From Magicicada septendecula (taxonomy: Eukaryota; Arthropoda; Insecta; Hemiptera; Cicadidae), in contig CM068370.1 of NCBI GenBank assembly GCA_034769895.1, forward strand, positions 39,239,344 to 39,303,343: DNA of 64,000 bases. The letters run 5' to 3'. The position numbers and the translations under genes are program-made. Positions 11,847 through 24,153 of the stretch are shown in pieces. Under the pieces are notes generated by a model. It was given only the letters and a program-made list of their open reading frames with translations. It searched no databases and was not told the DNA's origin. Numbering within the stretch: the first letter of the stretch is position 1; every line of letters starts with the position of its first letter.

Positions 11847-13210
11847 TGTAACGGGACAAAATTGGTGTACCTAAATGTATGTAATAATTTTATAAAACCT
11901 ATTGTTAGAGATGTGTTAGAAGTTATAACAAAGCGTAGGTGAGTCACAGAAAAGGCGCGTGGCTGTCGACACAATATCAACAGCGACACAACAATGGAGT
12001 AAAGGAATTTGACAGCCTTATAAGGCGAGGAATTTTGCTAATTACCATCACGTGACCTGTAAGCCACATGAGCTCCACGTGCTTCTAACTGCGCAGCGAG
12101 CTTCCGGTGACTGAAAACGACGAGAAGTTTTGATGCTTAAAGGCCGGAGACGGGTGAAAATCCGCTTGAAACTAGTTTCCAAAGGCGCAAATACAACGGA
12201 AGTTTGGTGTGGTAATGCTAATCTCGCCCCAGTCGCCAGTTCACCATCAAACAGTATGGTTGCATTGTAATAGTGTTAGGATGCCTATGCGGGCAAGTAC
12301 GGTAGGCCTGCCCCAAAGTTATGTTTTAAAACGGGTAATGAAGTTTTAAAAAGCATATTTAATAAAAACGCCCAGTCTTGTACTCCCCAGCAGATCATAA
12401 GGACGTAATACAGTAGTGGCCTCGGGCGTTTTTGGTAGGCCGAAAATGTTACAATAGGGCTACCAAAGAGTGTATTTAAAATATACTGGAACAGTGAAGT
12501 AACAACAGTGACGGTGGAATTACAAGTTTTAAAACGCGAATTTTGGTAGTTCAGTGAAAAAGGCTGTACCGACATAGTGCGCAACATCTGGGACCATGTG
12601 CAGATAAGTACAGTGCAAAAACAAATTTATTTGGCCAAAAGTTGATTAAAGAGTGTAGTAAAACAATAATAAAATAAGCTCAAATAAAGAGGGGGATAAA
12701 GAGAAAGAGTGAGAGATCGTGTGAGAGTATAAAGAGGGAGAATATATAAGAAAAATACCCTAAAACAAAGTACTGGTTTGCGGCATTGTAGTTAGTACCT
12801 TATAATTTTGTTTGAATAATTTTTTGTGTTATAAATGGTTGAATAATAATTTTTGTTCAGTAATTTTTGGTTAGCATATAAAGAAAATAAAATCAGATTT
12901 CTGTGCTACAATAACCATGTGTTAAGTGTAATTATTACGCCGAATTACCATAACCTATTCTGTGCCGAAGGCTCGCCTAAACGAACTTGGAAGAGAGTTT
13001 TTATTTAAGGCATTTAATTATTATCTAAATTATTTAATGGGAAGAGTGTAAAGGGTTTATACATTTTGTACTCAAAATGTATTGGCGACCTCGAGGGGTG
13101 TTGAAGTTTTCTTTTAATAAGGAAGTTCGTAAAAAGATCGTAATCAACGGGGTAAGTAAAGTATATTATTCTCTTCTTGTGTATATGTAAATTATGTTAT
13201 AACCGTTACA
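11847..13210 (+). repeat. Solo LTR with ATTT target duplication
   Basis: The unit begins TGTAACGG and ends CCGTTACA, a perfect 8-bp terminal inversion. It is flanked by ATTT at 11843-11846 and 13211-13214, the 4-bp duplication expected of a Ty3/Gypsy-type integrase. It is 1364 bp long. The first eight bases equal those of the element A LTR and of the solo LTR at 15862. No internal sequence remains, so it arose by LTR-LTR recombination. Orientation follows the TGTAACGG start shared with element A. Confidence 0.75.
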
Positions 13211-13214
13211 ATTT

Positions 13215-13666
13215 TTATTTCCTATAAACATAATTTTAAGCTTTTTTATAAAATATTTTAAAAATCAATGTGTTTTTAAAATAAAATGTTAAGGATTGTA
13301 GAAGAAAAAATAAAATTTAGTATTGTGAGCTAAAGCAACTTGGCCATACAGATTAAAATTGTTATTGAATTGTTTCATACAGCTCGTATTAAATTCTGTG
13401 AGTCTTAATAAATTTTATAATTTATAAGTATAACATATATTTCTGTAAATAAAATAAGTATTTTAGCAATTTACAACAGTTGTTATGAATTATATTTGAA
13501 GCATACACTGAAGGAAAAACTTAGAGAGGGACATTGAGCAATTTTGGAGCAGCATGTCATTGGAACTGGTGGGGGTGTATGGGCACCACTGTAAAAATGT
13601 ACCACATCACTGCATGTACTAAGTGAGGAAATGTATTAGATCTTTAACCACTTGCCATGTGCATTA
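13215..13666. other. Spacer without recognised feature
   Basis: AT-rich DNA between the solo LTR and the mariner element. Nothing supported. Confidence 0.4.
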
Positions 13667-13689
13667 CGAGGTGTGTAAAAAAAAAAGAC

Positions 13690-15640
13690 CGAATTTTAGC
13701 AACAAAAATGTATTATTGTACTTACAACTTTATGCATGCTTATCTCCTTCAAAGTATTCCCCCCTCCCTTGCTGGCAAAGCACCACTCCCAATGTCTCTT
13801 CAAATTCTGGAACGCACTTTTTAGAATGGTGCACAGCTGTTCTTCCGTATTTTTCTGTATCTCCTCAATTTTTCAAAATGATGTCCTTTCAAGGTCGCCT
13901 TCAGTGTTGGTAACAAGAAAAAGTCTGCTGGGGCTAAGTCTGGAGAGTAGGGTGGGTGGGGCAGAACAGTCATATTGTTTTTCACCATAAAATCGATGAT
14001 AAGGAGTGACGTGTGAGCTGGTGCATTATCATGTTGTAACACCAAAGTCTGTTCTTTCCACAGGTCTGGCCGCTTCTTACATACTTATTTCTACTTATTT
14101 TCTGTCTGACCACATAGAACGAATTAATGATGAACCAACCCTTTCCAGTCAAAAAACACCACCAACATCACTTTCTTGTTTGACCAACTCATCAAGGCTT
14201 TTTTGGTCGAGGTACCATCCTTTTCCCACCCTTTGCAACAAAGACTGCCTTCGTTTCGACATCATATCCATATACTCATGTCTTGTCCCCTGTTATAATG
14301 TTTTTAATGATGTTTTCATCGGCACTGGCATGGTCAAGCAGTTCCTGACTGATGTTAACACGATTCTCTTCTGATCATCACACAACAACGCAACACAAAT
14401 TTGCTGAGATGCGATGCATGTTCAGTTTTCCTATAAAAATTTCGTGGCATGAACCTACACTGATACCCAATTCCTCGCAATCTCACGTACAGTTAAATGA
14501 TGATCTTTACATATCAGTGTGAACTTCATCAATTTTATTGTTACTTATTGATGTTGAAGAGTAACCAGGATTTGGATTTTCATCAGTTGATGTTCTTCCT
14601 GCTTTGAAACGAGTAAACCCTAGCACTGTGCCTCATACATTCATCCCCATATGCATGCTGAAGCATTTCTGTAAAAGTTTTACCGAGTTCGAAGCAAAAT
14701 TTTATGCAAACACGTTTAAGCTTTTTCATTTTCATTATGGGAAAAATCCGCTGAGAGGTGAGAACACATATTAAGGGGACCAGGTCGTGAAAAAGTTTTA
14801 AAAAAATCAATTTTTAGTTTTTAGCATTAAAAAAAAAATCATCTTTTCTTTCTGTTTAAAATGATATATATATTGTTATACAAAACATTTGTTTTCGTAT
14901 CATCTTACATGTTTATTTCATGTGAAGTCACCCAGCACGATGTCATTGACCTCTTTCAAACAAACGTTTCAATATTTTATAATAATATTATTAGCTATAA
15001 AATGGGGATTCTGGTTGCAAATAAAGAGTGTTCTGGAAAGAAATAAGGAGAACAGAGTAAAAAAAAGGCAGCTAAAAAGGAAGGGAAATGAGAGTATTGA
15101 AGAAGAAGTGTATAGTGCAGGTGAATTTGAATAAAACATTATAAAACTTTAAACGAGATATTTTGTAACTCCATATTTTTCATGTTTAGGTACGCATAAC
15201 TTTGTACTGGAACGTGCTAGAGACTTGAATTTTTTTATTGTTTGCTCCATAACACTTATTATAATAGACCAACAATTTTGAATGAGTCCTTATATAAATA
15301 TTTAATATGTTTTCAAAAAGAAGTATTAATTTAGTTTTATTAATGTACTATATTTGAAAAATCACCTCAAGTATTCTTTCATCGGTACGTGTTTTTAATT
15401 AGGTCTATGGTATGCTCCATGCATTTATCTTTTAGCAGAAAAAAGTTTCATAAAAATATCTTTAATGGTTTTTGAAATATGTGTACCTAACTGATAAGCG
15501 ACACTTCAATTTAATTAACATGGGACAGACCTTCATGACCTGGTCCCCTTAATTTCAGCTGCTGTAACAAGAAACACAACAGTGGTAGAAAGAAGCAGAA
15601 TACTGGATGATGTTTCCGAAAGTTGCCGCTAGTCAGAGCC
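13690..15640 (-). pseudogene. Mariner transposase pseudogene
   Basis: The clearest part is the open frame at 13821-14045. It holds LQHDNAPAHTS (the second catalytic Asp of the D,D34D triad) and HPPYSPDLAPADFFLLP (the third), then KATLKGHHFE. Upstream on the minus strand, fragments of the middle domain are recognisable in changing frames with stops, so there are several frameshifts. The N-terminal DNA-binding part is split off by the MITE at 14775-15548. Mariner transposase binds its own terminal repeats and cuts and pastes the element. This copy cannot encode a working enzyme. Confidence 0.8.
14775..15548. mobile_element. TTAA-flanked MITE nested in the mariner
   Basis: Terminal inverted repeats are ggggaccaggtcgtgaa on the left and, read inverted, ggggaccaggtcatgaa on the right. 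TTAA flanks both ends (14771-14774 and 15549-15552), the target of piggyBac-type transposases. The 774-bp interior has no transposase. Outside the TTAA the mariner sequence continues. The TIR start GGGGACC is unlike the usual CCY of piggyBac, so the superfamily is inferred from the target only. Confidence 0.75.
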
Positions 15641-15861
15641 ACTTGTTGGAGCACGCTCTTTGCATATACCGCCGTGCTATTGTGAAAGTTCAGTCTTTTT
15701 TTTAACACCCCTTGTATTTTATAAAGTATGTAGAACAAAGCCATATTTATTAAATAGTTTATTCGTCCTGTTTGGAACAATCTAAAGAGAGATATATACT
15801 TCGATTTATATTCACAAAATAACATTAAAATATGAAATAAAAGTATTTAAAAACAGAATAC

Positions 15862-16990
15862 TGTAACGGGGCTAAAAGGAGAGGGTTTTATTTTATTAAA
15901 AAATCACAATTTTGTTTTCCATCTGCGTGGCCAGTCCCCTGTATCGTCAAACAAAGGAACTGTGAGATGAAGTTGTGTAAGAAGTCAATACAAAGGAATG
16001 CGACAATTGTATATGTATGCGACAATGCAATTTAATTCTAAGAACTGTAATGCTGTGTGGCTCACACAAACGCACGACCACCAGCGGGGCGCACAAACGA
16101 CACTGAGACACAAAACCAATATGGCCCGGAGGTAACTAATTTTGTCAGCACGTGGTCCCATGCTGACGGAAGTCTTGACAAGAATACGCCTATTTAGTGA
16201 CGTAACCAGTGGCAGTGAGATTTCGTCGACGTCTAAGACACACAAATAACACGTGTTGAATGAACAGTGACGAAGACTTTAACAGCAAAGGCATTGAAAG
16301 TTCCGCTCTGTCCGAACGTTTGGAGGGAGTTGCGTTGATAATTCTCTTCCCAGTCGACTAACCTCCATGGCCGCAGCCGGATAAACACAACCGGCTGGCA
16401 GGCCCGAAATTATAACCGACCAACCAAGTTTATATCGGAGTGTGTAAAGCAGTAATAAAAGTTGAGATTAACATGTAATGCCATAAAATCAAGTGAGTGT
16501 GTAGAAAAATGAACTAACAACCGTTTGGACATAGTGCGAGAATGATACAGGACGCGCCATGCGATCGGCAGGGACTCTATGGCAACAAGTAACAGTATTT
16601 CATGCAAATATTTTTATAAAGGCCTAAATTAAGTAAATGTGGGGGTTTTAAAATTGTCTGAATGCGAGAGTGTGGCAAGCTGGGTTCGCCTTAATTGATT
16701 AAAAGTATAATAGAATAAGAAAATGTTTACATAAATGTGCATGTTGTATCTGTAGTACAAAGGAGAGAAAAGTTGAGTTTTATTTGAAATTTTATTTAAA
16801 ATGAAATAATGATATAATAAAATTTTGAGTTCCATCAAACACATGAGTGTAGCGTACGTTTGTTGTGTAACCTGATAATCACACTTGCATTACACCGTTC
16901 GTGTGACGAACCCTGGGGTGGAGGAAGAGTAAAAGGTAAGTGGGAGAGGAATATTTTTATAATTTAAATGTATTAATTCATAACATCACA
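15862..16990 (+). repeat. Solo LTR with ATAC target duplication
   Basis: It starts TGTAACGGGG and ends TCACA, flanked by ATAC at 15858-15861 and 16991-16994. The 1129-bp length is close to that of element A's LTR (1126 bp) and the first ten bases differ by one. It may be a diverged member of the same wider family. No internal sequence remains. Confidence 0.7.
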
Positions 16991-16994
16991 ATAC

Positions 16995-17975
16995 AATAAA
17001 ATGTTCATTGAAATGTCTTTACCTTATTGAACTAGCAAAATGAGTTCTTAACTTTAACTTAAATGTCAGGCATTAGTCTGTCTCCGGTATGTTTCATGAT
17101 AACAAACCTTGAACAATCAACCAATTTTTTGTAAAACTGCTGCATGATTGTCTATACTTTTACCCTACAGAACCATGTTGTTTTTTAGTTGATCACCCCA
17201 AAAATAGGCAGACAAAAATGTATGGAGGTGAAAATGATGAAAAATCACAAAAGCCCATGTGGGGTATCAAATTAAAGGGAATTAACTGCAATCTGAATAT
17301 AGTGTTCATTAAAAAATTTTTTGGATATGAGGCCTAAAATGTGGGTAAATTTTTTTTTTAAATCAAAAATTCATGTGGGGTGTCAAATTAAAGAGAATTC
17401 TAATTAGCATCGTAATATAGTGTTAGGGTTTGGAAGTTTTGGGACCCCAGCCCAAAAAAAAACATCTAAAATATAAAAAACATTTGCGTAAATCCAGCAG
17501 GGTGTAAGACTTAAAGAAATTGTAACCAAAATTTTTGAAATTTTTAGTGTATATTGTATTATTGTGTACTCCACAACTGTTATGTTGCTAAAGAAATTGT
17601 AATAAGAATCTTTGCAATTTTCCCATAATTGAAAAATGAACTACATCAAAATTTATGTAACAATAAATGTACTTTGTTCAAAATAGTGAGCAAATTCTAC
17701 ACCTTAAGGAGCACATGCACATTAGTGGACAGTTATGAGCAATTCACAAAGTTTCACAACATGCAGAGCTAATCGTAAAAGATTGCCTAGTACTGCTTTC
17801 CACTGGGCAATATGAGAACTACAATGAATCAAATAAATCCTCATTAAAACAAAACTGAAATTAAATTTTTTAACCATTAAAATTACTTGGTATAATCTTC
17901 AGCGGCGCGCCAGCCCATTACTGAGTCAAGGCCTCTTTTAGAAATAGGTTTCTGCACATAAAAAAGTTTGACAGA
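16995..17975. other. AT-rich region with diverged tandem motif
   Basis: A motif like atgtggggtatcaaattaaa occurs near 17258 and again near 17371 as tgtggggtgtcaaattaaa. A weaker copy (cagggtgtaagacttaaag) lies near 17498. Spacing is roughly 115-125 bp. No coding region is supported. Confidence 0.45.
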
Positions 17976-17984
17976 TGGGATATG

Positions 17985-18420
17985 TGAATTCTCCGATCCA
18001 ACCCCCAACCTGGAGGACCAGGAACTTTGATTTCGGGGTGCTCTTCCCCCAGAGAGTTGCTTTCACCTCAGCTGACAAGCTCTCTCTGCCTGGTCGCAGT
18101 AGGCTAACTACTCAACCCATGTGTGCAGCCATTGAGCTACTATACCCTCCTCGCCTCCACACTCTACACATCCTGCTGCCGATGTGCAGAGTCGTGCCAG
18201 GCCAGGACCCAGGATAACTACAGACTGTCCTGACAGAACCCCGATCTCTTGTTTGCTTACCGATCCACTCCACGGAAGGGTTTGGTTACCACAACCTTGG
18301 AGTGGATTGCTCGGCATAACGGCCCACCGATGTGTAGGTGAGAGTGGAGAGGCTGGCACATTTCTCTTCTATGAAAGCATATGTTTGCGTCATACCCCCT
18401 TTATACCCCATTTGGTATAT
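17985..18420 (-). repeat. GC-rich repeat candidate, possibly SINE-like
   Basis: An abruptly GC-rich block in AT-rich DNA. On the minus strand it holds tagtagctcaatggctgc, which resembles a tRNA-type A box, and farther on ggttggatcgg, a poor B box. That would fit a decayed tRNA-derived SINE, but the promoter match is weak and no poly-A or other tail is clear. It could equally be a fragment of another repeat. Confidence 0.3.
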
Positions 18421-18866
18421 TAATATTAATAATGATGGGAAGTTCAGACGTTGATCCAACAATATTTTGAAATAATATAAGACAAGTAGTTGAATGTAAA
18501 TTAGACAGACCTATATAATACAAAGGTTTTGTAAAATATATAAAAACACTTGGTAAGTTTCACAAATTTTTTTAATTAACTCTGACAGCTGTTTCGACTA
18601 ACTTAAGCCATTGTCAAAGAGCGAGTGAATGAAATTACTGAACATAGGATGTTAGTGGTGTGTAGGTGGTAAACATCTGTTTAGGGCGTATCTGGAACAT
18701 CTGTGTTGTGATGGTGAGGGGGGTGCATGAGACAAGGGAAGGTCAGGTGTCTTTAAAACTAAATACAATCATGAATGCAAAATATAAAATTAACTGAACT
18801 AAATATAAACTGAATGCAAATTTTAAAATAATGATGAACATTCAAAATAATATAAAATAAACTAAA

Positions 18867-20010
18867 CTAAATAACAGATTTTAATAAAGGGGATACACAA
18901 AATTCAATCTGTTCATTGGTTAAATTTTTGTTATTTTTTATTGCTTTTTTAATTTCTAAAATTTCTAACAAATCCATTTTTTTACCTTTTTGTATGTTGT
19001 GGAGTAGTGTTATGTTTTTTGTGTCTATGAAGTGACTGTGTTGTAAGCAATGATCTGCAAAACCTGTATTAGATGTATTGGTTAAAATCGCCTTCTTATG
19101 TTCAGAAATGCGATGTTTCAGAGCACGGCCACATTGTCCGATATAAATAGCATCGCATTCTGCACAGTGTATTTCATAAACTCCATTTTTCTCCAGTGTG
19201 TTAGATTTTTGTTTATTATTGACTAGTAGTGAAAAAAGATTACGTTTGTTTACTGATACCATGTTAAGACCATGGTTTTTTAACCTATTATTAATCTTAT
19301 CTGTTATACACGGAATGTAATTTGTTAAATGAAATTTTTTGTTACCCTGATCTGGCTCTATGGAATACAATTCTTTTAAAGTAATTTTCTTCTGTTTTTT
19401 TTTTTTAAATTAAAGAGTTAATTATTCTTTCATCATAACTGTTATTTTGTGCTATGGCTTTTATAATATCTACCTCTTTATTGAAATTTTCTTTGGATAA
19501 AGGAACTATAAGGAGACGATTAACCATTGCATGAAAACTGCTTAATTTTATGTGCCATGATGTTAGTGATTGTTTATGTATAACGGTATCTGTAAAAGTA
19601 GGTTTTCTATATATCTGAAAACTAAGATTATTTTGTGATGTAGTAATTGTAAGATCCAAAAAATTTTAACTTTTCATATTTTCTGTTTCAAGTGTAAATT
19701 GCACGCTACTATAAAAGGAATTAATATAATCTAAGAACATATGGAGCTGTCTATCTGTTCCCATCCAGTACAAAATATATCATCAACATACCTTGCCCAA
19801 TGAAAAACATATTTTATGTTGGGGTTATCGGATGTAAAAATGTTTTCTTCCAAAAATGTCATAAAGATTTCATTTAATAAAGGTGATAAAGGAGAGCCCA
19901 TAGGTAAGCCATTTAATTTTTTATAGATTTTATTATTAAACTGAAAATAATTTTGTCCTATGCAAATATCTAAGGCCGAGAATAATTCTCCGAGATCTGA
20001 ACATAAGAAG
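18867..20010 (-). pseudogene. Penelope-like RT and GIY-YIG protein, frameshifted
   Basis: Reading 5' to 3' on the minus strand: LNGLPMGSPLSPLLNEIF and ARYVDDIF (reverse-transcriptase motifs, in the frame ending at 19731), then FLDLTI and IYRKPTFTDT (in the frame ending at 19405), then HCAECDAIYIGQCGRALK and RISEHKKAI (GIY-YIG endonuclease, frame 18867-19370), and the tail NNKNLTNEQIEFC. At least two frame breaks separate the parts, and the N-terminal portion is missing at the head-to-head junction. Such proteins copy their RNA and nick DNA for target-primed insertion. This copy is inactive. Confidence 0.85.
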
Positions 20011-20588
20011 GCAATTTTAACCAATACATCTAATACAGGTTTTGCAGATCATTGCTTACAACACAGTCACTTCATAGACACAAAAAACATAACACTACTC
20101 CACAACATACAAAAAGGTAAAAAAATGGATTTGTTAGAAATTTTAGAAATTAAAAAAGCAATAAAAAATAACAAAAATTCAACCAATGAACAGACTGAAT
20201 TTTGTGTATCCCCTTTATTAAAATCTGTTATTTTGTTTAGTTTATTTTATATTATTTTGAATGTTCATCATTATTTTAAAATTTGCATTCAGTTTATATT
20301 TATTTCAGTTAATTTTATATTTTGCATTCATGATTGTATTTAGTTTTAAAGACACCTGACCTTCCCTTGTCTCATGCACCCCCCCCCTCGCCATCACAAC
20401 ACAGATGTTCCAGATACGCCCTAAACAGATGTTTACCACCTACACACCACTAACATCCTGTGATCAGTAATTTCATTCACTCGCTCTTTGACAATGGCTT
20501 AAGTTAGTCGAAACAGCTGTCAGAGTTAATTAAAAAAATTTGTGAAACTTACCAAGTGTTTTTATATATTTTACAAAACCTTTGTATT
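19996..20588 (+). repeat. Inverted partial Penelope copy
   Basis: Plus-strand repeat of 18517-19106. It still encodes the end of the GIY-YIG region (SEHKKAILTNTSNTGFADH to NSTNEQTEFC) up to 20343. The junction with the minus copy is at the gatctgaacataag sequence. Confidence 0.8.
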
Positions 20589-20884
20589 AATATGTTTCAC
20601 CAAGTGCCCAACGAGTCATCAATTAAGACCTATATAATGCTTAATTAGGAAATGCTAATTTTAGGTACAACATTCTAAGCTATACTGTACCTGAAATGTG
20701 CTATACCACCACAATTATAAGATGTAAGCTTCAGGGACTGTGCAAGTCGCACAGCAATATGTCACATCTCAAGCTTCAAGAGTTCCCACCAGTGGGGGGG
20801 GGGACCACGATGTGTGGCCTGCATGCATGAATTATAACATGAATGTTTATCAAATTAGTTTTTGACATTGTAAAATAAATATAG

Positions 20885-21075
20885 AATCGAGGGTAGAAGC
20901 CCCATCAGAAGACCCAAGCATCACTGGATTGACGCAGTGGCAAGGGATGCTGATACTTTACTTAAAATAAAATGATGGACATCAATCGCCAAGAACAGGG
21001 AAAAACAGAGGCGGATGATTATGGAGGCTAAGGTTCGACTCCGAACTGTGACACCATAGAAGAAGAAGAAAAATA
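20885..21075 (+). pseudogene. LINE ORF2 3' end with GAA-rich tail
   Basis: The translation gives RRPKHHWIDAVARDADTL, then after an in-frame stop TSIAKNREK, RRMIMEAKVRLRTVTP and a stop, followed by a (gaa)n tail near 21060. This is the C-terminal end of an insect non-LTR retrotransposon polyprotein (pattern GRPxxxWxDxVxxD, AxxRxxW, EAKxxxRxxxP). It is a 5'-truncated insertion, as expected of target-primed reverse transcription. Confidence 0.65.
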
Positions 21076-23735
21076 CACATAGAGTGATAGATAAAAACTG
21101 CCTTACCTGTTTAAAGAAAGGACATATGTAATTGGTCAAAGAAAAATATATTTTACAATTCAATACATGTACAATAATTTCATGTTCAGTACAACACGTT
21201 AGTTAAAACTATAGAATTTATGAAAAACAAAATAGATTATGCCAAATTCAGTACAATTTAATTTATATAATAAAATCTTATTATATACAGTAAAATTGAA
21301 AGTTAAGGGCATGTGCGCAGAAACCAATTTATGGATGGACGAGTCCACTTTGAAATTGTGAATGGCAGAAGGGTACCGGAGAATCAGCTGGTAGGCAAGT
21401 GAAGGTATTGCCAACTTGCGTGTGATGTTTTAGTTACCAGTACATTGTTAGTTACTGTGTGACGTACTATCTCAGTCTTGCATTTGTTATTATTATCTCA
21501 ATTTATTATTAGTTATATCGTTTTACAGTCACTCATTTTTATTAGTTATTTTATTTTTAAGTTAATTTCTACTGGTAGTTTTTATTCTATAATTACGTAT
21601 TATTGTAATTATTTGTGTTATCACCCAGTAAAGACATTTTGTTAAAATGGATACTTCTTCAACTAGCAAAGACAGGAAAGTTATTCATAGTCAAGCACAG
21701 GAAGTAATAATAAACAGTTTTTTTGTTGCCCAGGATTAAAAAGATTCTTGCATTTAAATTAATACGAAGAACGCGTTCCTTTATGTAATGATAAACTGTA
21801 GAGATAGCCGAGTGTAATTAAGGAGTGGAAGTGTACAGTTTGCAAATTTCATTGCGATAAGAACGGTCAGAAAGGCTGTAGTTTTTTACATCTCACTAGT
21901 ACACAATGACAGAACCAAACAACACTCAGATATGTGTATAAAACATTCTGATATGTAACACCAACAAATTCCAATATGTGAGAACAGTACATATCATTTG
22001 CTTGATTTGTATAGTAATACAATTACAATATAATTATTATTGTTATTATTATTTGATTTATGTCTGAAACAATAAACGTATATATCTTTTTTAAAGCCAG
22101 CTGTGTGACTGTAGGTACACCCCACACACACACAGATCATTCGTGGTGACACATTTACAAACAAACCTTATCAGTCGCAAGTTTTTGTTACTATTAGAAA
22201 TAACATTCATATGTTGGCTGCACCATTGGTGAGAACAACAATTCTCTTCTCATAGCGACTCCCTCCACATCGCCTTTACCCTCTGACCTAAGCGTTTCGT
22301 GCATTTCCATGCCCTTAACTTTCAATTTTGCTATACATGGCTGTTATTTTTATATTTTTAAATGAATTATCTCTCTTTCTCTACCCTTTCAAGTGCAGAT
22401 GTACTAGCGACCAAGCCCCCCCCCCCATATGGTTGTCTGTTCAAATTTGTCCTCATGCATGCGGGCTTGACTGCCACGATGCTGCAACCACACAACTGTG
22501 ACTTAATTTCAACACGAAGAAAAATCAATAATTGTACATCGTTTTATTTTGAGTTATACAAAAACAAACTCAAGTTACTATACTCGAGCCATTCAGTTAG
22601 CAACTCTTGACATTTTGCTGCAACGATGCCAACTGTACACAGAATATATTCTATATTGTGATTGGTGGTGGCGGCGGCAGTTCTTATTATATCTTTTACT
22701 CCCACCACATATATCAGACATCAAAGTCGATGGCTCAATGGCTCAAGTCTAACATTTAGGTTCTAGACATAATTTTACTTGTGGAATAAGGTGAAGCTAA
22801 CAGTGGAAATTCAAACTGAAATGAAGAAAATCTTAAATACAGCCATTTGAATTACAGACGTCCAACTGTACTCATCAGCTAATAACATTATCCCCTTCAG
22901 TATAATCCTATTTCATCTTCACACAATGTTCCATTTGAATTTTCCACTGTTGGAAGCAGTGTTTCAGTTGATCATCTGTAAGCTCCTTTAGTAGGTTTGC
23001 TGTTTTTGCTTTAACTACTTCTGTGGATTCAACGTGGTTTCCTTCCAGACCAGTTATTCACAGTTCAGTTATTCCAACACCCACACCTTATATAAAATTG
23101 AAGAACTACTGTACTAAGTTCTTGAACATTCGCCTTGTATTTTATTTACTGTTTAAACTACACTGCTGATGTTAGGATTCGCTACTTTGGAGCAGGACTA
23201 GGCTATGTCTAAATTCCAATTTTTTGTTGTTTGTTTTTATGAGCATTCTATTCTGTCATTGTGTATCTATTGAGAGCACACATATTGTAAGTCCAATCTT
23301 AAAAAATAACAATTTCTTTTATATAGAATATGGTTGTTACTTGGAAAAACTATACACAAATTAAAAATTCAAATTTCTCTCCTGAAAAGTTGTGTTTTTG
23401 GTCATAGGCAGTTCTGCCTCCAATGGAGCATATATTTTTAACCTAATTTTCTGAAATTAAAAATATGTGCAGGTAACTAAAGTAATTTGAAAAACTATAA
23501 AATATGTAGAAAATAATGTTTCACATTATAAAGACAATCGAAAATACATGAAATGCATTATCAGGATATATTTATGCTGATGGCACAGGGATATTCCTAA
23601 GGGAGAAGTACGCCGACGCTGACGACTACGCATCGGTTATCTGAGTGAAACTGTTATCCTATACCGTGCTGCCTGTGTGTTATAACTTGTCACACATGCT
23701 ATGGTGGATTTATTCTAGCCATTGTGAACCTTGGT
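21076..23735. other. Long region without recognised gene
   Basis: AT-rich DNA of about 2.7 kb. Short open stretches show no motif. A C9 run lies near 22418 and a (CA)n stretch near 22120. No element ends with a target duplication were found by eye. Confidence 0.4.
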
Positions 23736-23736
23736 G

Positions 23737-24110
23737 AGAGGCAGCAAATGAATGGAGAGAATGGAACCCGATGGCAGTGGACGTTTTATGATCCTGATTC
23801 AAGGTTCTATGCTATGGGTAGTGACAATGCTGTATACTGTAGAGCTCTGGGAGCACTGCTTACCAACGTTACTAGGAGTATACAGATAGGATCAAGACTG
23901 TCTGATGAATTTCCAGTCACCAAGGGACTGCGACAAGCTTGTGCTAAAGCACCCACTTTATTTAGTAAGTAATAGAATTATTCAGCTACAGAATGTTCAA
24001 GTGCCCCTGTTGCAACATGGGAAAAGCTATCAATGACAAGAACCTCTTCACTTTACATGTCTTGGACGATCACCTACTTACAGCCGAAGATTACAACCGT
24101 TAAATACTTC
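23737..24110 (+). pseudogene. LINE reverse-transcriptase fragment (palm region)
   Basis: The frame at 23724-23972 contains IQIGSRLSDEFPVTKGLRQ and KAPTLF, the pre-catalytic LINE motif normally written SxxFxxxxGxRQGCxxxPxLF. After a stop the next frame continues with NLFTLHVLDDHLLTAEDYN, corresponding to the F/YADD box with Leu-Asp-Asp in place of Ala-Asp-Asp. The enzyme core is therefore degenerate. A pogo-like MITE begins shortly afterwards, and a later part of a LINE protein appears at 25605. Confidence 0.7.
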
Positions 24111-24153
24111 TGAGAGTAGACGAAGAATGCTAGAAATGGGATTAATGATATAC

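Larger units (their letters stand above)
13667..15714 (-). mobile_element. Mariner transposon, inactive, interrupted by a MITE
   Basis: The left end, cgaggtgtgtaaaaaaaaaa, and the reverse complement of the right end, caaggggtgttaaaaaaaa, are inverted terminal repeats. TA flanks both sides (13665-13666 and 15715-15716), the mariner target. The span is 2048 bp, but removing the nested MITE and its TTAA copy leaves about 1.27 kb, the normal mariner length. The transposase reads on the minus strand. Confidence 0.85.
18517..20588 (-). mobile_element. Penelope-like element with head-to-head partial copy
   Basis: A 5'-truncated Penelope-like copy lies on the minus strand (18517 to about 19995). It joins head to head a shorter plus-strand copy (19996-20588). 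The shorter copy repeats the first 590 bp of the left copy as an inverted repeat, from aatacaaagg at 18517 to cctttgtatt ending at 20588. The arms differ by scattered substitutions and small indels. Inverted and tandem arrangements of truncated copies are known for Penelope-like elements. Confidence 0.85.

Noticed and set aside
17985..18420. A functional tRNA gene or clear SINE
   Set aside because: The A-box-like sequence is present, but the B box is poor and no cloverleaf forms, so only a low-confidence repeat is reported.
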